A stretch of 64,000 bases of DNA from Bolinopsis microptera (lineage: Eukaryota > Ctenophora > Tentaculata > Lobata > Bolinopsidae), in the NCBI RefSeq assembly GCF_026151205.1, contig NC_087076.1, forward strand, positions 6,982,902 to 7,046,901, written 5' to 3'. Both the position numbers and the translations under genes were made by a program. The first letter of the stretch is position 1. Each line of letters begins with the position of its first letter. A model generated the notes under the pieces. It saw nothing but the letters and a program-made list of their open reading frames with translations, was not told the DNA's origin and made no database searches. This document shows positions 33,182 to 48,100 of this stretch, piece after piece.

Positions 33182-36100
33182 ATGGCAGAGAAAAAGGTTA
33201 CTCCAGACCTGGAAAAGAATGGAACTGTAATTGAAAATGGTGTCAGCAATGATACAGCCATCGACTTGAGGTAATAATTTCCTAGTTGAAGAAGGTGAAT
33301 TAACTTACCTCACATTTTAATATCTGTGGAACTATAATACCTAAGCTATTTCTTCAGTCTTAGATCGTTGACTGTAAAAGATTTTGACTGCACAAATGTT
33401 ATTTTCCAAAATTTATAACTGGCTCATTCCCCTAGGTTTTCCAAGTCTTGTCATGTGAGTGTAAGAAAGTGGCATTTAACTTCATTTACACAACATAAAA
33501 TATCTGGTCCGAGTAAGTAATGTTTCGGTGTGTGCACATTCCTTGCCCCGTTAGTTGCCTGTCCGTTTTCAACCCAATTAGCAGTGAAGGACAGAAAGTC
33601 ATACAAAAAATGAGCATTATATTCTTATTGTTATAAATTTGTTGACTCTGTAAAATGTGCTAAAATTAAATTTCTTCAAGTTTCATTGAAACAATTTCTT
33701 GTTTCATTGAACTGACAGTTGAAATATTGTTACAATTATATTGTAAATGTTAAATGTGTTTTTCAGTGATGATAGTGATAAGAAAGGTGATAAGAAAAGT
33801 AAGAAGGGGAAGAAAGGAAAAGGAAAAGATGAAGAAGAAAAAAAGCCAGACCAGGTTACATTTGGCCAATATGTGAGTCAAATGAATCATCATTAATTAT
33901 TACACTCCTGCTGTAACATCAACAATCCATTACACATGTTGTCCTTACTTATGATGCTTTATTATTACAAATTAATAGAATTCACCATTTTCAGTATCGA
34001 TATGCCACTAAGTTAGACGGGCTCTTTATCACAGTTGCCATATTCTTTGCTGCTATAAAAGGGTTAGGCTGGCCTTCTATCATGATTGTTTTTGGTAAGT
34101 TCAATAAAATTTGAATGAGTAAAATTCTGGTGATAATTATTTTCTTAGCATTCAGAGATTCAGAGAATTACCATTTGATATTTCTCGATTTGTTCTCGAC
34201 TTATCGTAAGTCCCAAAACCTAATCTCTGTAATATCATTTAAAAAATATTTCATGCTCCAGGATTAATGATAGATGATCTAGCTGGCGTTGGATTAGATG
34301 GAACGGTTCGTGGATCGCAAATGGCTATGTTTGCATACTTTTACATCGGATTGGGCTTTGGTATGTAAAAAGATATGAATAATTTAAATTCATATATTTT
34401 TCATATTTAAGATTAACACTTTCAACTCCGGATTATTTGCAGTTTGAACAATTATACTTTATTACTTCTAATAAACAAATCAGCTCGCAAGGGCATCCAA
34501 CATCGGTTTTCCAGTGACCATCATCAATACTTAGCCACCTCTTCTGCTGTTATTCACACATTTATTTCGATGTAAGGTCTGACAGTGTATTATAAATTAC
34601 AGTGAACATATTAGCTGGATACCTCTCGACCACGCTCATGCTCCTGTCAGCGGAACGACAGTCCAGCAAGGCAAGGAACGAGTACTTCAGGGCTATCATG
34701 AGGCAGGAGATAGGATGGTTTGATGAAACCTCCAGCGGAGAACTCACAACTAGGCTCACTAGGTTAAATATTCATAATTTTAATCTTATTACTTTATTAG
34801 GAGGGTTTGAGATTGTAAATTTCAGTGTTAAATTGTTTGGTAATTTGACTCACGTGGTACATACTTATAATACCGTGTTTTTGCATATTATAGCTTTAGC
34901 CACAGGGTTGTTTGTTTGCAAACTTGCAATGTAACCTTGACTACCCCACCATTAGTGACATTACGTCAACCTCACAATCTGTGCTTTGGACCTTAAATCG
35001 TGTAAATCGTGTAACTTTATGTGCCAAGAGATGAAGAAAGTATTACTTGAAAAAACAGCTGCCTTAATTACCGAGTAAACTGCTGGCCACCTAACAGGAG
35101 TATCATTTCTCTGTAATTTCTAACTGTGTCATTCACCTTGTCTCATACAATGACTTTACTCTTGCCTACAATTTATAGAATAGTCAATCAAAAATAAAGT
35201 GATATGTCAGAATCAGAGTCATTGAGTAATGAGTTCGTATTCTCAGCTCTTCATTTAATAGAAAATAGGACAAAATCAAATTACCAAAAATTTTGTTATA
35301 CAATTTCTGTCGCGCAGTCTCTCAGTTAACTAGGTCTCAAATGTAAATTCCTCAGCATCAAACTGGGGGCCAAAATATGTAATCAATGTTATTTCTTGAC
35401 ACGAAGGAAAATAACAGTGAACATATTTCAGTGATATCAGTAAGCTGAGAGATGGTATGTCGGACAAAGTATGTTTGGCAGTCCAGTGGATGACAGCATT
35501 CTTGGCAGGCTTTATCATTGCCTTCTGTTACGAGTGGAGATTATCTCTCGTTATCATGTCTACTTCACCTCTTATGGCTATTGCTGGATATCTCATTAGT
35601 AAGGTTAGCCGACAGTTCTCACTTAATGATATATGATAAGTATTTAGTCTAAAAACTTTAATATCATTATATTAAGATTCTTAAACTCTATTATTAAAAA
35701 TACCACCGATTTATTTAATTACTGAGAGTCGTTATTGAAAGTATAGAAAGTTGTAGCCATGACATTGAATAATAATAGAGTAAGTGAAATTAGCATGTTA
35801 TTTTGAATCGAAACAAGACGATTTACACAAGTATTTTGAAAGCTCCTGCTAATAAAATCTTTCGTATCACTTATATGTTTTAAATATCCCCCTCCAAGTT
35901 ACATTACATTACTACATATTTTGATTGTTATAGTGATTACTCATCACATAAATTTGCAGATCATGGCGGGATTTGCCGAAAAAGAGCAGAGTGCGTACGC
36001 AGCTGCGGGAGGTATCGCGGAAGAAGTTATAGGTGCAATAAGGACAGTGGTATCATTTGGGGCAGAAACGCACGAGTCAAAACGTTACAACGAGAAGTTA

Positions 36101-39100
36101 GCATCTTCAGAGGCATCAGGGAAGAAAAACGGACTGTTCAAAGCACTTTCTATTGGTATCACTATGTTGATCATGTTCCTTACATACGCCCTGGCTTTCT
36201 GGTGAGTTTTTCTATTGTTAATATTATTTTCTGATTTTATCGATTTCTAACGAGGTATAGCCTGTCAAATTTCCTGTAACAGTGTAACAGTGTAACAGTG
36301 TAATAGTGTAACAGTGTAACGGTGTAACAGTGTAACAGTAATTAATATCCGACTATAACTGTCAGGTATGGCGCTAAGTTATGCGGTGAAGGGAAAGCTC
36401 TCCCTGGTGACATTCTCATTGCTTTCTTCAACATCCTGATTGGTTCCTTTGCAATGGGCCACGCAGCCCCTCATTTCCAAACCATGGCAGAGGGTCGAGG
36501 TGCAGCTTTTACTGTTTTCAAAACTATTGACAGGGTGAGTTGAGAAATATCATAGCTAGGACATGTTTAATAAACAATGTTACAATGTTTAGTATGAATC
36601 ATGGTAACACGTGCATTACAGCTGCTGTACTTAGTAGCATATTCATCCAATTATAGAAGATATCCCTGAGGCTTGAGGTATACTCAATGAAACATAATAC
36701 ACGCGACAGTTTCTTGCTGAAAAGACCGCACAGTGAACCGCTACTTTGTATGTAGCTGTCAGACTTGGGACAGCTAATCTGTTATCTGTTTCAATCGCTG
36801 ATAATTTATTTATGATTAATGAACTCTAGTCTATCATCTTCATAGTCTTGGTTGCACTGAAATATGCTGATGTGGTGATGCCATTACCATGAATACTGAA
36901 TACTTCAGCTACCATAGTATATTACTAACACTGGGCTTGCACAGCAACACAAACACTATGTGTAAACCAAATTAAAATAATTTACGATTCTTATAATATC
37001 TACACTATGATTCACACTTTAAGGGAGCATACACCAAACCTGTCAAACTGCGCCAGAATTCAGAGAACAATTTCATGTCAAGCATCAAAACAATCCGATC
37101 TTCCCTGACTGACTTTTTGGTTAAAATAAGCCTGAAAAGGACAATTTCAGCTTTTTGACTTTAAAAATTTATAAAAACGCAGCCTTTTTAGATACGATAT
37201 CAAGATTTTACACACACCTTGAAATAGATGTGAATAGACGGCGAGCAAAATTTCAACCCGATACCGCAAGAAATGATTAACTTATAGCCTCTCCATGAAA
37301 CAAATTGTGTTTTTCCGAAAATGCCACTCTAACCAGGAAATGCTCGATTACAAAAATGGGTATTCTCAAAATAATTATTTTTTGGTGTGGAAACGGTGAG
37401 CTAGAGGGTCACTGACTTGCCTATGAGGTCATTTGGGTTGGACGGCACAAACCACTGTTTTGGTTATGCCCCCTTAACACGCATGAACAAAATCATTAAT
37501 TTACGTAATAATTTGCGTTTGGACACGTAGACGGCGAAAGACTGATTATTTTTATCATGTACTAGAAACCTGCTAGTCGAAAGCTTTGTTCGAGGAAATT
37601 TAAAACTCCTCAAGACACGCTAGATAGAGACAGTATATATCTATAATGTCTACTATAATGTCTACTATAATGTTTACTATAATGTCTACTACAATATCTA
37701 CTATAATGTCTACTATAATGTCTACTATAATGTGTACTATAATGTCTACTATAAAGTCTACTATAATGTCTACTATAATGTGTACTATAATGTCTACTAT
37801 AAAGTCTACTATAATGTCTACTATAATGTCTACTATAATGTCTACTATAATGTATACTATAATGTCTACTATAATGTATACTATAATGTCTACTATAATG
37901 TCTACTATAATGTCTACTATAATGTCTACTATAATGTCTACTATAATGTCTACTATAATGTCTACTATAATGTCTACTATAATGTCTACTATAATGTCTA
38001 CTATAATGTCTACTATAATGTCTACTATAATGTCTACTATATATAATGTCTACTATAATGTCTACTATAATGTCTACTATAATGTCTACTATAATGTCTA
38101 CTATAATGTCTACTATAATGTCTACTATAATGTCTACTATAATGTCTACTATAATGTCTACTATAATGTCTACTATAATGTCTACTATAATGTCTACTAT
38201 AATGTCTACTATAATGTCTACTATAATGTCTACTATAATGTCTACTATAATGTCTACTATAATGTCTACCATAATGTTTACTAATGTTTGTCAGGAATCA
38301 ACAATAAACTACGAGGAAGATAAGGGATTGATTCCCGAGTCATGCGCTGGGAAGATCGAGTTTAAGAATGTCGGTTTCTGCTACCCTTCAAGAAAAGATG
38401 TTCAAATCATGAAAGGTTTGGCACAACATGTTGGTCTTGAAATACAACTTTTTGATACGAATGGAGTAAATTGCAAAACTTCTATGAAATATTGCGAAAC
38501 TTAAGGGTCTGCCCACACTACGGGCCTGTTGGCGACGGGCCACATGGCCTGAGTCTATGCCCGCCACCTAAACACACTGTGCCACTTGGCGTGGATTTAG
38601 CAAGGCCCGTATTTTTAAAATCCGAGCCTCTATTCCTCGAGAGTCTCCACGCCAACTGGCGGGAGCTCTAAACACACTACGTGCCTCGTTGCGTGACTCC
38701 GGTGACTTGTGGCGGGGCCTCTGGACACACTGTGACTTTTGACCCACGCCAAGTGGGCCGTCGCCACATGGCGGACCCTAATACTCGTCACTCACTCAGG
38801 GTTCAATTTAACGCTGGAGACGGGTGAAACACACGCTCTGGTTGGACCCAGTGGTTGTGGTAAAAGTACCGCTGTAGGGCTCATTGAGAGGTTCTATGAC
38901 ACTACTGAGGGAGAGGTGAGTTTTACAACTCTAAGTTTTACAACTCTAAGTTTTACAACTCTAAGTTTTACAACTCTAAGTTTTACAACTCTAAGTTTTA
39001 CAACTCTAAGTTTTACAACTCTAAGTTTTACAACTCTAAGTTTTACAACTCTAAGTTTTACAACTCTAAGTTTTACAACTCTAAGTTTTACAACTCTAAG

Positions 39101-42100
39101 TTTTACAACTCTAAGTTTTACAACTCTAAGTTTTACAACTCTAAGTTTTACAACTCTAAGTTTTACAACTCTAAGTTTTACAACTCTAAGTTTTACAACT
39201 CTAAGTTTTACAACTCTAAGTTTTACAACTCTAAGTTTTACAACTCTAAGTTTTACAACTCTAAGTTTTACAACTCTAAGTTTTACAACTCTAAGTTTTA
39301 CAACTCTAAGTTTTACAACTCTAAGTTTTACAACTCTAAGTTTTACAACTCTAAGTTTTACAACTCTAAGTTTTACAACTCTAAGTTTTACAACTCTAAG
39401 TTTTACAACTCTAAGTTTTACAACTCTAAGTTTTACAACTCTAAGTTTTACAACTCTACGTTTTACAACTCTAAGTTTTACAACATGACCACTTGTTGAA
39501 CTGCTCAACGTTTCCGACAGTATTTCAAGAAATTTAAAATAAAAAAAAACACTTTAACTTGCTCCTCCCTTTGAGTAAGCACAACCTCAGATTGACCACC
39601 AACTCACCAACAGTGTACCGAACTGATTGATTACTCCCTTCATCCCAGGTATTACTGGACGGAGTGAACATCAAAGATCTCAACCTACAGTGGTTGCGTA
39701 ATCAGATCGGTCTGGTTGGCCAGGAGCCAGTTTTGTTTGCTACTACTATCGAGGAGAACATCAGATATGGCAGGAGTGACGTCACTCAGACACAGATTGA
39801 AGAGGCTTGTAAGAAAGCTTTCGCACACGATTTCATTATGGAACTGCCAAATGTAAGTTTTCAGTCCTGGCATCCAAAAAAAAGTATCATTTCGATTTAG
39901 ATCAGTTCACGCCACACACTAATTGCATTCGTTTGTAATTTTGTTGTCTCTTGCTTATCTCGCCTATTACTATGTGTGCTTGTAGCGTTTAAGCCATGGC
40001 TACTGTTAACGACAAGGAGTTGGAGGATCTGCTTGGTAAATGTTCTGCTTGGATACCTAAAGCGCTGGAACAAGTTCCAGTTGAAATGACGTCAGCAGTG
40101 TGTTAACGTGCGATGAAGGACGTAACACTTTCGCATTACTAGCAGGAACCCGTATAACACTAAAATGGTGTCAAGACTCAAGAGACTAAAATAATTATTA
40201 CCTATTTAATTCGCGTTTTTGACACCACTTGGGGGTCCAAATTTTGGGCTCTAAAACCCCTATTCCTTGGCCAATTGTTTGTTTTTTCATGCTGAACTGA
40301 AGGCCATTAAAGCATTTGGCCCAGTCAAAAACTTTTCAGTTGTACTTGTATATCTTTTACGGTTTTTGCGGAAATTCGCGTTAAAGTTGATGCCGTGGTG
40401 TCAGTAAAATGGCACGGAACCATATATATCGTCTCGCTTTATATATAGTAAGATTGTTTTCTGAATTGTTCAACTTAGTGTGGTTTCAGGCGGAATAAAT
40501 GAAACAGCTGAAGGCTGAGCTGAGCTCCATCAAGAGCCAGCTAATCGAGAATGAGATGTGGGTAATTAGACGTACAGGAGCAGATTGTCGACAACAAGGA
40601 CACCTAGCCTGACGCAGTAAAGACTGTTGTAAAGTCGTCAGCGGAGAGCAACTTAAAAGAACAGTTTAAGTCATGCAGTGAAGCTGCTGCGGAAATCGTT
40701 TTGGTCTGCCAGACTGATAGTTAATGGCAGATCCGGCTGAAGAAAGTGGTCAAGTCCGTCGTCCAGGAGGAGAATCAGAGCAGGAATGATGTATTGTTTG
40801 GACTGCCAGAACAAGAGGACGAGAATGTTGAAGAGCGGATACAAGAGGTATTCCAGGAGATAGGACTATTTAAAGTTGAGCCTACTCTGCAGTCTGCTAC
40901 CAGAGTAGGAAAGATTGAAGATTCGTAAAGATAATTCGATTATCCGAAGCGCCCAGTCAAAGTTTCGTTATCAAGTCACAGCACTTTCCATCAAGTGCTA
41001 TGTCAAGTTAACTTTAAGAAGCTGCGCCACTCAACGACAAAGTGTATGTGAGACCAGATCTCTCCGAACTCCGAAGAAGAGCGATCTCAGGACAGGCTCC
41101 TGAGTCCTGGTTCATGAACTGGTAAAGAAAAGAGAAATGGAACCGGATAAACTCTCGTACGATCAGGGACAAATATTTTTTTAAAAAAGCCAATCAGGTG
41201 ATGATGTGTGTCGTGGCTGTGTGAGGTTTTAAAAGATGGCGAAAAACCACCTTGCACTAGCTTTTCTGTTTTCGCATCATATGAGAATACAAAACTTCAT
41301 AGTTTTCGCAATATTTTGGTTTGTTGTTGTTTTGACTTGTGTTGGAGTGAGTTCATACCAAACATCATTCATGAAGCATATAGTGTGCAGTGCCCTGAAC
41401 AGGGATTATTATTCACTATTATTTTATATCTTTTAATTGGTCATTAGAATAATAACCGATTTAGTCTTAGATCAAGTGTTTACTAGTAACTATGTTCTAG
41501 AATGCTGTTTTAAAACTATCACAAACACGTATCCTTATCTTCACTTTCATCAGCGATACCAAACTCTATGTGGAGAACGCGGATCCAAATTATCGGGCGG
41601 TCAGAAACAGCGTGTTGCTATTGCACGTGCTCTGGTGCGCAACCCTAAGATACTGCTCCTGGACGAGGCGACGAGTGCGCTGATAACAAGAGCGAGGATA
41701 TTGTACAGGCGGGCACTGGATTTCGCTGCGGAGGGCAGAACTACTCTCATCATCGCTCATCGGCTCTCTACTACCATCAACGCTAACACCATCTCTGCTA
41801 TTGGTATTGTTTTTTATTATATTTTTCCAATTTTTATTTTCCTTTCTCAGAGAAGCTAATTCATTAGTTTTACGTCAGTAAACTAACGAATCATATTTTA
41901 ACCAAGTATTTAACCCCGAACCCTCTGCTCCTTTACTAATTACTAAGTGTTAATTATAATTTCAGGAGAAAACCAGTGCGTAGCAGAGGAAGGAACGCAC
42001 GAGGAATTGCTAGCAAAGGAGGGACTTTACCACACTCTTGTCATGTACCAGCAACAAGTACAGGTATAAACTTGCCGAGCACGTATATCTGGATAGCGTT

Positions 42101-45100
42101 ACAGTTTCTCCAGGCTATAATAATATGTGAATTAAGTAAACCATCAGTCTCAATCATAGCTACTAGAAATACGGACCGATGATTCTTAGTCATCATCAAG
42201 GTGCAGAAAGATTACCTTCTTCTCGCATTTTTACACAACAGCTCCGGCTTTACACTGAAAAAGCCGCATATCAATTAATTATGAATATTTACGTGTGTAA
42301 ATTTTTTTTTTTTCCTTGGCTGATAGTGGTGTTGTACCACGTCACGTGCGAGTGTGCACAACAACGTGCTACTTTCCAAATGCTACGTTTAAAACACAAT
42401 GTTTCTTATTGTAACTGACTGGCGCCCACTATTTATAGCTGTGGTATGTGGTATGTCCTGGCAACTGGCCAAGTTTCTTGATAAAGTTAGGTTCCCTGAT
42501 GGGTATTTTAATGGGATTTGAGAGCAGCTTTCAATTTTAAGTCGTGTTATTGTCCTCAGAAAGGTAAATGCTAATTTAATTGTGCACCCTTCCGTATTTT
42601 AAAAGAAACCAGGCTAACTTGATGCACCATCTAGCTAAACAACTAAGAAATACCGCTCCGAACGAAACAATCAAGGTTCCCAGATAGTGTGTACCTTGTA
42701 CGTGATATGACTATCAATCAGTGTACATTATACATTATACACTACGTGTGGTGTAAGGCTGAGCCTTAAAAAACTAATGATCTCATTACAAGAAATATTA
42801 TGTGGAACTTCTTCAAGTTCCTTACTAAACATTCTGGAATATTCTTTGTAATGTCCCGTGACGACCTTGCCCTTATTACACAAAATTGATGTAAACATGA
42901 AAACGACGTATCTCAAGACGACCCGCTCGTGACTCAAACATGATGTTTCTTTTTCGTGTGTTAGTGACTACAATCAATCTTAAGATCCTACACTCGTTTA
43001 TCTTGAGGCGACTGCAATGCAGCCGCTGCATACCATTATTACACAAAATTGATATATAATAAACAATAAACATGAAAACGACGTAACTTGAGGCGACCCG
43101 CTTGTGACTAAAGATGTTTAGTTTTGATATATTCATGACTAACATCAATCTTAAGATTAAACACTCATTTATCGTGGGGCGACTGAACGTCAGCTGTTTC
43201 ATTCTGAATTGTTGGGTTTCAAAAGGATTACCAATTATGTGATTTTGTGGTATGTGGTGTGGAATTTAGTGTCCAGACTCAGAGATAAATCCAGGTTGGT
43301 AAAATCCACTTTCATGTAATAAAGGTTGTGAAATGTGTTCGTGTACATAGAAACTGGAAGTCCTTAATTCGGCTGCATTCAGATACTCCACGTAGAATGA
43401 TGAATATAATACTTAATATCGGAGATTGTTTTCGTCGGATATGATGACGTAAATTTGAATTGTTATGTCAATTGTCAGACGATATAATAGATTAATTTTG
43501 TATCCGACGAATAATTTTGAATGATGAATAAAAAATACCAACAAATGCTAATATACACCCTAGTTTATTGAACGCCAATCCGGTTTACGAAATTAATATT
43601 TTAGCAGTTAAAACTACATAGGCAGTTCCAGCTTAACTTGGCAATGTTCCCGATCTTGTAGCCCTCCAGCTGCATTATACTATGTTACCCTATGTTATAG
43701 TTCTTCCTACTATTATATAACTGAGTTAGACAAGGAAATATTGTTAGTAAAGTTAGATCTACCAAACTGTAAAGATAGATAAAGGACTTAAAACGTCAGG
43801 GAGGCTAGGTGAAGGAGAGGAAGCGGACTCAAACCTTTTGGTAAACCGTCTGCTACCAAGCTAATCTAGCACTTGTCATTACCTAATTGATCAATTAGTA
43901 ATTACTTAAATGATTATCACTCACATTCAAACGCGTTTTCAAAATTTGTTTGCTGAGCTGCGTGTTCTTGCTTGTACGCACATAATTATCCTACATTCTT
44001 CACTACAGATCTCACACAATCAGTAGAATATGTACATTGTACTTACTCAATCGTTAGTTACATGCTATGTTACACAGTTTATAACTCAAGTTAAAGGCTT
44101 CACATATCACATTATTAGCCACGATGATTTGTGTACATTTAATTTTCTAAATTATCGTCCCAATTATTGGGGAATGTTCATGTTCTTCAAATAACTATAA
44201 TACTATAGCTAACACTGATCGATATGTGCATATAATATGTTTCTCATAATTATTGATCTTCTAAAATTGGGGTTCGAGTCATTTTGCCATATTGATTTAA
44301 ATTACAGTTATATTGAAATAATGAATAACTATTAGTGTCTTCTTGTTTTGCTTGGCTGAAAATATCTGTTCTCAATGTGTAACTTAACTTGAATTGGTCG
44401 TCTAAGGATATCGTATATATTATATTGTATTATATGTTGTGTATTCTGGGTAAAATTATCTTTATCCCGGTTAGTTGCGACAAGTAAAAATGCTCTTATT
44501 AGGGAAAGGAGATTACTCGACGTTTCAATGTAACTACATCGTATTCATGATCTAAAAACAAGTGTTAAAAATTCAAAACGTAAAAAACATATATCTGAGG
44601 CAAAATTTGTGTACATTAATTTATTTTTAATCAATCAACTTTATCCAAAAATTCGATACAAAAAAGTCATAACAAAATTCATAACAAAATTAGTTTTTAC
44701 GACGACAAACTTTTATAGTAAATACTGTACATTCCTAAAACTACTACTAAATATACTACACATGATACAGAAGCATGGAGTGCTACAACGGTGAACAGGT
44801 GCATGATGTGAAGTGTGTAGGTATGTATCTAGTGTGGAGTGAAAATGGCGGGAATCGTACTGACCAATGAGAAGTGTGAAACGTGGGAGCCTAATATGGT
44901 TTGATTGATGTTATAAGGGTTAGTGTGTTGAATAGGAGGCGGAAGTGTGCGTGTGTGAGATGTGGTCCCTGTACTCAGAAAGTAAACAAAACCTATAAAT
45001 ATCACTAAATATCACTACATATGTGTAGACAATCCCCTGTCTGTAAAGTATAAAATATGTTACACCCTGTTTATTATGTACTTGTTACTAAAAAACGTTT

Positions 45101-48100
45101 GATGGTTTCTAACTCATCTCTCTTGTTAATGTTAGGTTTGAACTTCAAAATAAGCATTGCTTCTGCAATCTTTCTTCTAGCTGTGTTGCTTTCTGTTTTT
45201 AAAATCTCAAATTCTAAATTGGGTTCTGACCCTCTATGTAAACTGTTATAACGAATAGCAAAAGCTTGACTAGTGTTAGAAGGAGTTAAAGGAAATTTAG
45301 CATATCTTAGGTGCTCTCCGAGCCTATCATGTGCCCTCCTGCACGTCTCACCAATATAAATATTATTACAGATTTTAAAGGTAATCTTATACACAACGTT
45401 CTTCACCTCACAATCTTTATTTTCAGTTTTACAGGAGTTAATAATACAGGTTCTCTTATCATACGGTCTGTTATTGCACACAATATTTCTTAGTTTTCTA
45501 GCTGGGGAAAATATAACTTTAATAGGTAAATTATTCTGTTTAATATGAACAGAACAACGTCGAGTAATCTCCTTTCCCTAATAAGAGCATTTTTACTTGT
45601 CGCAACAACCGGGATAAAGATAATTTTACCCAGAATACATTACAACAATGCGACTCATAAATAATACTCCAATCCGGATTTTACATGTATTATATGTTGT
45701 TGTTATTAATATTCCCTCCTGGATAGGCACCAGAAAGACACATATTTTCAGTGCTTAGAGAAACAAATCATATATCGTGTCCTGAGACTTATGTCTACAT
45801 TCTACATTGTATACGTTAGAGTAAAATGTACAAGGTGTACACAGTGTACAAAACATCTTACATCAACTATCCGTAGTCACATATCTGATACTGAGATACA
45901 ACTACCTCCTAGACGAAGCAATGTTTCAGTAACTGTACGTGATGGTCTTTCTCAAGCAAATAATCGAGCAAGCTGGACATCAACCAATAAACTACGGTCA
46001 AATTATTAACTTTAAGACACATGACATGCTGTGTTGGTTATTATTCATCATTCAAATGGTCACATACTGGTAACCTACTAGTCACATACTGGCCCTTCAA
46101 ATGGTACTTACATACATATTTTATTACATTTTTACCACAAACATGGTTACGTTACAAAAGCTGTGCTGTTAAACTAAGTAGAGTTAAACTGAGTAAAATA
46201 TTTTTTATGTGGCGGAAAATTCATGCTGGTTTTATATTCACAAGCTTTCTGATATTACAATAATTGTGCGAGGTTAAGATTGGCTAATTTTACAAAGTTA
46301 ACATTAACAAGCAAGTTACCGCCTATTTTCTGTCAGTCTGGACTGAAATGTAAAAGCTCTTACTTCTTAACTGAAACTGTGAGTATAGTATGCTACTTGC
46401 TACAAAATGCGCAACAAGTTCCAAGCTAGATATTTAAAGGGTCGGCAAAAATTTACTTAACGTTACGCAATACGGGATGAACCTCATTTTGATGTGCAGT
46501 ACATACATCTAGATTGTGTTCATTATGGCCCACCTTTAGCTAAATTTGCGCTTAAAAATCTATAAATTTTTGCTAAAATTCATAATGAAAACCGAAAAGA
46601 TAAGATCAATACCTGTATCAAAATGAAATCACGACGAAGAATTTTCGTAAAAGTAGTGTGAGTTTTGAATGATAAGGTAGATACTAGACGGTATAGAATG
46701 GGTCCTGCCGCAAGCTATAAAATAACAACAACCGTTGAGCCACCAAGACCACAAGGGCATACCATCATTGCTTCTCTAATCCTGCATACAGAACACTTTT
46801 CACTACTACAATACCATTAGTTGAGGTAAGGTAAACCGTGTAATTGCAGCTGTCCCAATACCATTAGTGAACTAGTAGCTCACTGCTTACTTGCCCAGTT
46901 AAGAACGTATGTAAAACATATTACATTATACTGTCGTTCTAGAGAGCAAAGAAATATCAGAGTTACATACTCTGTCTGTGTTATAAAGATTAAAGAAGCT
47001 CTAGCTCAAGCAGGTAAAGAATGCATAAATCACAGTATCAAGTATCAACCCAAGATGTTTCAAGTACCGTGGATTCACGAAATCATGCTCTATCCCTCAA
47101 TGTGATGATTCCGGCCATTTTTATGCCCAAGATAAGCACTTAGCTCCAATCAGAAGCTAATATATCTTGTATTTGATAAGAGACATCGCAAAATCCATGT
47201 TAAACGGCGATATAAATATACCGCTTTTTTTTGCTCTCACGAGTAGAGATTGACGCACCAAATATTGTTTCTAGAAATGTTGATGGATTTGAATTAAGCT
47301 TACTACATAAAGAGGAGAACTCAAGCACGGATAAATTTATGATAGGAGAAAAGGCAGGTATTTTCTTGGCAAGCATTTTCTAGTTCCGTCACGTCCCCGC
47401 CGGTTATTTTGATAGTTAAAAAATAAAAATGCCAACGGTGCCCTGGAAGATTTGGATATCTGAGTTTGAGGAAAAGTTAATTTTATATTCATAAACAACA
47501 GTTTGCAGAGTACCAATGGGTTGGATCATTGGGTTGCCTTGATTGACGATGTCAATCCCTCGCGGCCCGCAGCTCTACCAAGAACGAGAATCATGTATTG
47601 ATGCGCGATGTGGTTGGGACTGGGTACTGCAGTGACCTACTGACTTTCTCTTAAATCAGGTTGCGCCATAGGGTTAGGACTGGGTCTCTGGATGTATCAA
47701 AATTATTTTGATTATATAAAACTCTACCGGGTTTTAGTAAATTGTGATGGGTCGCGAAGAGATTAGTGATAGTATACCTATTGTCTGCAGGCAGAAAGGT
47801 TGCTCCTCCCAGCCCCAGGACCCATCCTCCAGACATGTGATAGTGTGAGAGCCAGTGTTCACGTGACCAGACCTACACTTCACTTCCAGGGTACTTCCAG
47901 GGATCGGAGGATACTCAGGGTCAAGGTCCGTGTTTGGAAACGTTGGGGTCTTGCATATCACTGTAAGAATGTGTTTAAAATAAGGGGAATTCCAGAGTTT
48001 TTACATGACCTGTTTGACTTATAACGGTCCTTTTTAAGAACAAGAACAAGAGCTTCTACTAGACATTAGAAAAATGGCCCCATTTCTAATACATAACCTT

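Noticed and set aside
37610..38504. Long open frames of repeated IVD, YNV or MST units on both strands
   Set aside because: They are products of the 12-bp minisatellite, whose unit is a multiple of three. Real coding in this area starts at exon 9 (38295).
37645..39484. CRISPR array
   Set aside because: Units are directly adjacent with no unique spacers, and the setting is a eukaryotic intron.
38916..39488. SFTTL-repeat protein fused to NBD1
   Set aside because: The donor GTGAG at 38916 and the next exon at 39649 give an intact NBD1; the repeat is intronic.
45074..45481. Bacterial contamination (GIY-YIG endonuclease)
   Set aside because: The upstream protein context and the inverted repeats at both sides fit a Penelope-like element, and the base composition matches its surroundings.
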